The position numbers and the translations under genes were made by a program. The notes under the pieces are model-generated. The model was not told the origin of the DNA. It did no database searches and worked only from the letters and a program-made list of their open reading frames with translations. From assembly GCA_964646035.1 (NCBI GenBank), contig CAZYDJ010000151.1, forward strand, positions 1 through 5,819: DNA of 5,819 bases. The letters are read 5' to 3'. Source of the stretch: CAYLMM01 sp964646035 (GTDB lineage Bacteria; Krumholzibacteriota; Krumholzibacteriia; LZORAL124-64-63). Shown here piece after piece: positions 3,472 to 5,819 of this stretch. Each line of letters starts with the position of its first letter. The stretch's first letter is position 1.

Positions 3472-5819
3472 ATGAAGATGGGATCGGGATATCTGGCCGC
3501 AACCGTATCGGTGGTTGCACTGATCGTACTGGCATCGTTCACCGGATATGCGTCGGCTCTCGAGCGTCTGCTGGAATCGCCCGAAGCGGCGGGCCTCAAG
3601 CTGTCCGACACTGTTATCGCCGAGCGTCTGGCCGAACCCGTTGTGCTGGACGGCAAGCTGGATGAATCGACCTGGCAGCGAGCCTCGGCGGCGCCTCTGA
3701 TCCAATACGATCCCGAATGCGGACATCTGCCCCGACAGAAGACCGACTGGTGGGTTGCCTATGACGACGAAGCCCTCTACGTGGCCAGCCGTCTGTGGGA
3801 CAGCTCGCCCGACAGCATCGTCGGCAGTCTCGGCCGCCGCGACACCAGCCCCAACGCGGATTGGGTCTACCTGAACCTCGACACCTTCAACGACGATCGC
3901 AACGCCTACTCGTTCTCGGTCAACCCGTCGGGTTCGATAGGCGATTCGCGCCTGTACAACGACGGCTGGAGCGATTCGACCTGGGACGGCGTCTGGGACT
4001 GCGCAACAACCGTCGACGAGCACGGTTGGACCGTGGAGATGCGCATCCCCTTCTCGCAGATGAATTTTCCCGATGTCGAGCAGCAGGTATGGGGAGTCAA
4101 TTTCAGCCGCCGCATCCTGCGCTATGACGGCCGCGACGACATCATCTACCGGCCGCGCGGCGAGTCGGGTTATTGCGGTCGCTTCCCCGATCTGATCGGC
4201 ATCAACAATATCGGCGGCGGATCCCGCTTCGAAGCCCTGGCTTATGGAGTGGCGCGATCCGAGAACGTCGAAGTCGATCCGGATAATCCCTTCACCGACG
4301 GCTCCGACTTCGACGGCAACGCCGGCCTGGACCTGAAGTGGGGCCTGTCGAGCGACCTGACCCTCAACGCCACGTTCAACCCCGACTTCGGCCAGGTGGA
4401 AGTAGATCCGGCGGTTGTGAACCTTTCCGATTCAGAAACCTACTACCAGGAGCGTCGGCCGTTCTTCGTACAGGACGCCACCATCTACAACTTCGGTCGC
4501 GAGGGCACGAGCAGCAGTTGGGGCTTCAACTGGGGAGAACCCACGCAGTTCTACAGCCGTCGCGTCGGCCGTTCGCCCCAGCTATGGCCGGACAGTGACT
4601 ATTCCGACCGGCCCGGCAGCGCCACCATCCTCGGCGCCGGCAAGCTCAGCGGCCAGCTCGGCGGCATGTCGGTGGGAGTGATGAACGCGACCACCGCCGA
4701 AGAGCGGGCCGACATCAACCTCGACGGCGTGAACTCGCGCCAGACTGTCGAGCCGATGACCAACTATACGGTCTTACGCATGAAGCACGAGCGCGAAGGC
4801 GGCAAAGGCATGATCGGCGCGATGGCGACCGGAGTCGTCCGTGATCTGGACGACGGCCTGGCCCGCGAGACGCTGGCGAGCAACGCATACACAGTGGGCG
4901 TCGACGGTTGGACCTATCTGGATTCGGACGAGATGTGGGCCCTGAAGGGGTATTTCACTTCGAGTCATCTGAAGGGTTCCGCGGCGGCCATCGACCGGGT
5001 GCAGCGTTCGTCGCGGCATTATATGGACCGGATGGACGCCGACCACATCGACTACGACCCGCAGCGCACAGGCATGTCCGGCTGGGCGAGCCGCTTGATG
5101 CTGAACAAGCAGAAGGGCGACTGGACGCTCAACACCGCGGTCGGGGCCATCTCGCCGGACTACGAGGTCAACGACCTGGGTTATCACTACCGCAGCGATC
5201 TGCTCAACAGCCACTTCGTTCTGAATCGGCGCTGGATGGAGCCGGGCAAGGTGTTTCGCAGCGTCTTCCTGTCGGCGGCCCGGTGGAACTCTTGGGACTT
5301 CGGCGGCACCGAATCGGGCAAGGGCTATTACTCGATGTGGGACGCCACGTTCAACAACTACTGGAACGTATGGGGCAACTTCTCCTACAACCCGCGCCAC
5401 AACAGCACCACCGCCCTGCGCGGCGGACCGAACGTAACACTGCCCTCGTCGCGCAGCATGCAGTTCGGCGTGGCCAGCGACTACCGCAAATCCGTGCGGG
5501 CCAGCGCCTGGGGCAGCTACTGGAACACCCGCGGCAACGGCCGTGGCGCAAACGGCCATCTGCGGTTGACGGTGCGTCCAAGCACCGCCCTGCGGCTCGA
5601 GTTCGGCCCGGACTACACCTGGAACCAGGAGCAGTTGCAGTGGGTCGACGCGATAGAGGACGACTTCATGGTCGCCACCGGCGACTGGTTCGTGACGCGG
5701 CGGCACGTCGTCCTCCACCTCCACCCCGCGACGATCGCGCCGCTCGGCCTCCTCCTGGGCCTCCGGAGCATCGTCGGCTCGCTCCGCTGGCGGGGCGGGG
5801 ACGGGAGCCTTCTCATGGT
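3472..5819 (+). CDS. CBM9-like/DUF5916 outer-membrane protein, 3' end outside window
   Basis: The open frame runs 782 codons without a stop and leaves the window. Residues 1-29 are a Sec signal peptide (ASA before L30). Residues about 48-235 resemble the carbohydrate-binding CBM9-like domain: PVVLDGKLDESTWQRA (56-71), WWVAYDDEALYVA (93-105), and HGWTVEMRIPFSQMNF (184-199) near its end. From about 250 on the protein matches DUF5916, a family of presumed outer-membrane barrels of unknown function, with the landmarks FNPDFGQVEVDPAVVNLS (302-319), the E-R-R-P-F-F motif (327-332) and FYSRRVGRSPQ (360-370). Family members are usually about 700-900 residues, so the gene is nearly complete. The start has AGGGGA eight bases upstream. 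From about residue 732 the family-like sequence seems to be lost and GC rises sharply. Role is probably envelope-associated glycan or polymer binding or transport, but this is inference. Confidence 0.9.
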   Translation, partial: MKMGSGYLAATVSVVALIVLASFTGYASALERLLESPEAAGLKLSDTVIAERLAEPVVLDGKLDESTWQRASAAPLIQYDPECGHLPRQKTDWWVAYDDEALYVASRLWDSSPDSIVGSLGRRDTSPNADWVYLNLDTFNDDRNAYSFSVNPSGSIGDSRLYNDGWSDSTWDGVWDCATTVDEHGWTVEMRIPFSQMNFPDVEQQVWGVNFSRRILRYDGRDDIIYRPRGESGYCGRFPDLIGINNIGGGSRFEALAYGVARSENVEVDPDNPFTDGSDFDGNAGLDLKWGLSSDLTLNATFNPDFGQVEVDPAVVNLSDSETYYQERRPFFVQDATIYNFGREGTSSSWGFNWGEPTQFYSRRVGRSPQLWPDSDYSDRPGSATILGAGKLSGQLGGMSVGVMNATTAEERADINLDGVNSRQTVEPMTNYTVLRMKHEREGGKGMIGAMATGVVRDLDDGLARETLASNAYTVGVDGWTYLDSDEMWALKGYFTSSHLKGSAAAIDRVQRSSRHYMDRMDADHIDYDPQRTGMSGWASRLMLNKQKGDWTLNTAVGAISPDYEVNDLGYHYRSDLLNSHFVLNRRWMEPGKVFRSVFLSAARWNSWDFGGTESGKGYYSMWDATFNNYWNVWGNFSYNPRHNSTTALRGGPNVTLPSSRSMQFGVASDYRKSVRASAWGSYWNTRGNGRGANGHLRLTVRPSTALRLEFGPDYTWNQEQLQWVDAIEDDFMVATGDWFVTRRHVVLHLHPATIAPLGLLLGLRSIVGSLRWRGGDGSLLM
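5701..5819. other. Compositionally deviant right edge
   Basis: The last 119 bases are clearly more GC-rich than the preceding gene. In the plus frame nearly every codon ends in G or C, and the translation (RHVVLHLHPATIAPLGLLLG and onward) looks unlike a DUF5916 C-terminus. The codon-aligned minus frame is also open and reads as a charged Ala/Pro/Glu-rich stretch (HEKAPVPAPPAERADDAPEA and onward) of the kind found in linkers or protein tails. It may be a mis-joined contig edge, a local frameshift or a divergent C-terminus. Confidence 0.4.

Noticed and set aside
3420..3665. Small plus-strand ORF overlapping the start of the DUF5916-type gene
   Set aside because: Most of it is a shifted reading of the signal peptide and CBM9-like region, and its translation is not protein-like. 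The preceding GAGAG is a poor ribosome site.
4774..5724. Minus-strand open frame of 316 codons opposite the DUF5916-type gene
   Set aside because: It is codon-aligned antisense to a recognisable protein and is rich in Val/Ala/Arg/His, as expected from a mirrored GC-rich gene. Only its extension past about 5690 is left open, as noted in the findings.

Overview
The window looks like a chromosomal piece of a moderately GC-rich, double-membraned bacterium. Every gene seen carries an export signal: two Sec signal peptides ending in AxA-type sites on barrel-like proteins, one on a CARDB-type protein, one lipoprotein signal on a serpin, and a signal-like start at the left edge. The combination of a CBM9-like/DUF5916 outer-membrane protein, a bacterial serpin lipoprotein and a CARDB-type secreted protein is reminiscent of FCB-group or environmental MAG lineages (Gemmatimonadota, Eisenbacteria or Krumholzibacteriota-like). 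That placement is inference from gene content only. Shine-Dalgarno sites are strong throughout.

Layout, left to right. (1) Positions 1-42, minus strand: only the first 14 codons of an exported protein, with its own sigma70-like promoter (161-190) and a leader of about 110 nt. (2) 247-274: a GC-rich hairpin that probably terminates the minus-strand unit to its right. (3) 315-1607, minus: a serpin-family protease inhibitor made as a lipoprotein, with an inhibitory-type hinge and a predicted Thr-Ser scissile bond. (4) 1681-2250, minus: a small secreted protein with a CARDB-like ending and six cysteines, 73 bp upstream of the serpin and probably co-transcribed with it from an extended -10 promoter at 2359-2387. 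(5) 2251-2445: a divergent control region with a hairpin in each leader. (6) 2446-3237, plus: an unrecognised exported, probably beta-barrel, protein, followed by a textbook rho-independent terminator (3264-3297). (7) 3472 to the right edge, plus: a large exported CBM9-like/DUF5916 protein that runs off the window. Its last 40 or so codons differ in composition and lose the expected family ending.

All products act at or outside the inner membrane. The minus-strand pair (CARDB-type protein plus serpin) is the most system-like unit: one secreted and one membrane-anchored protein, the latter apparently able to trap serine proteases of the elastase or related type. The plus-strand genes are separated by a strong terminator and look like independent envelope genes. 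No RNA genes, insertion sequences, CRISPR arrays or phage genes were seen.
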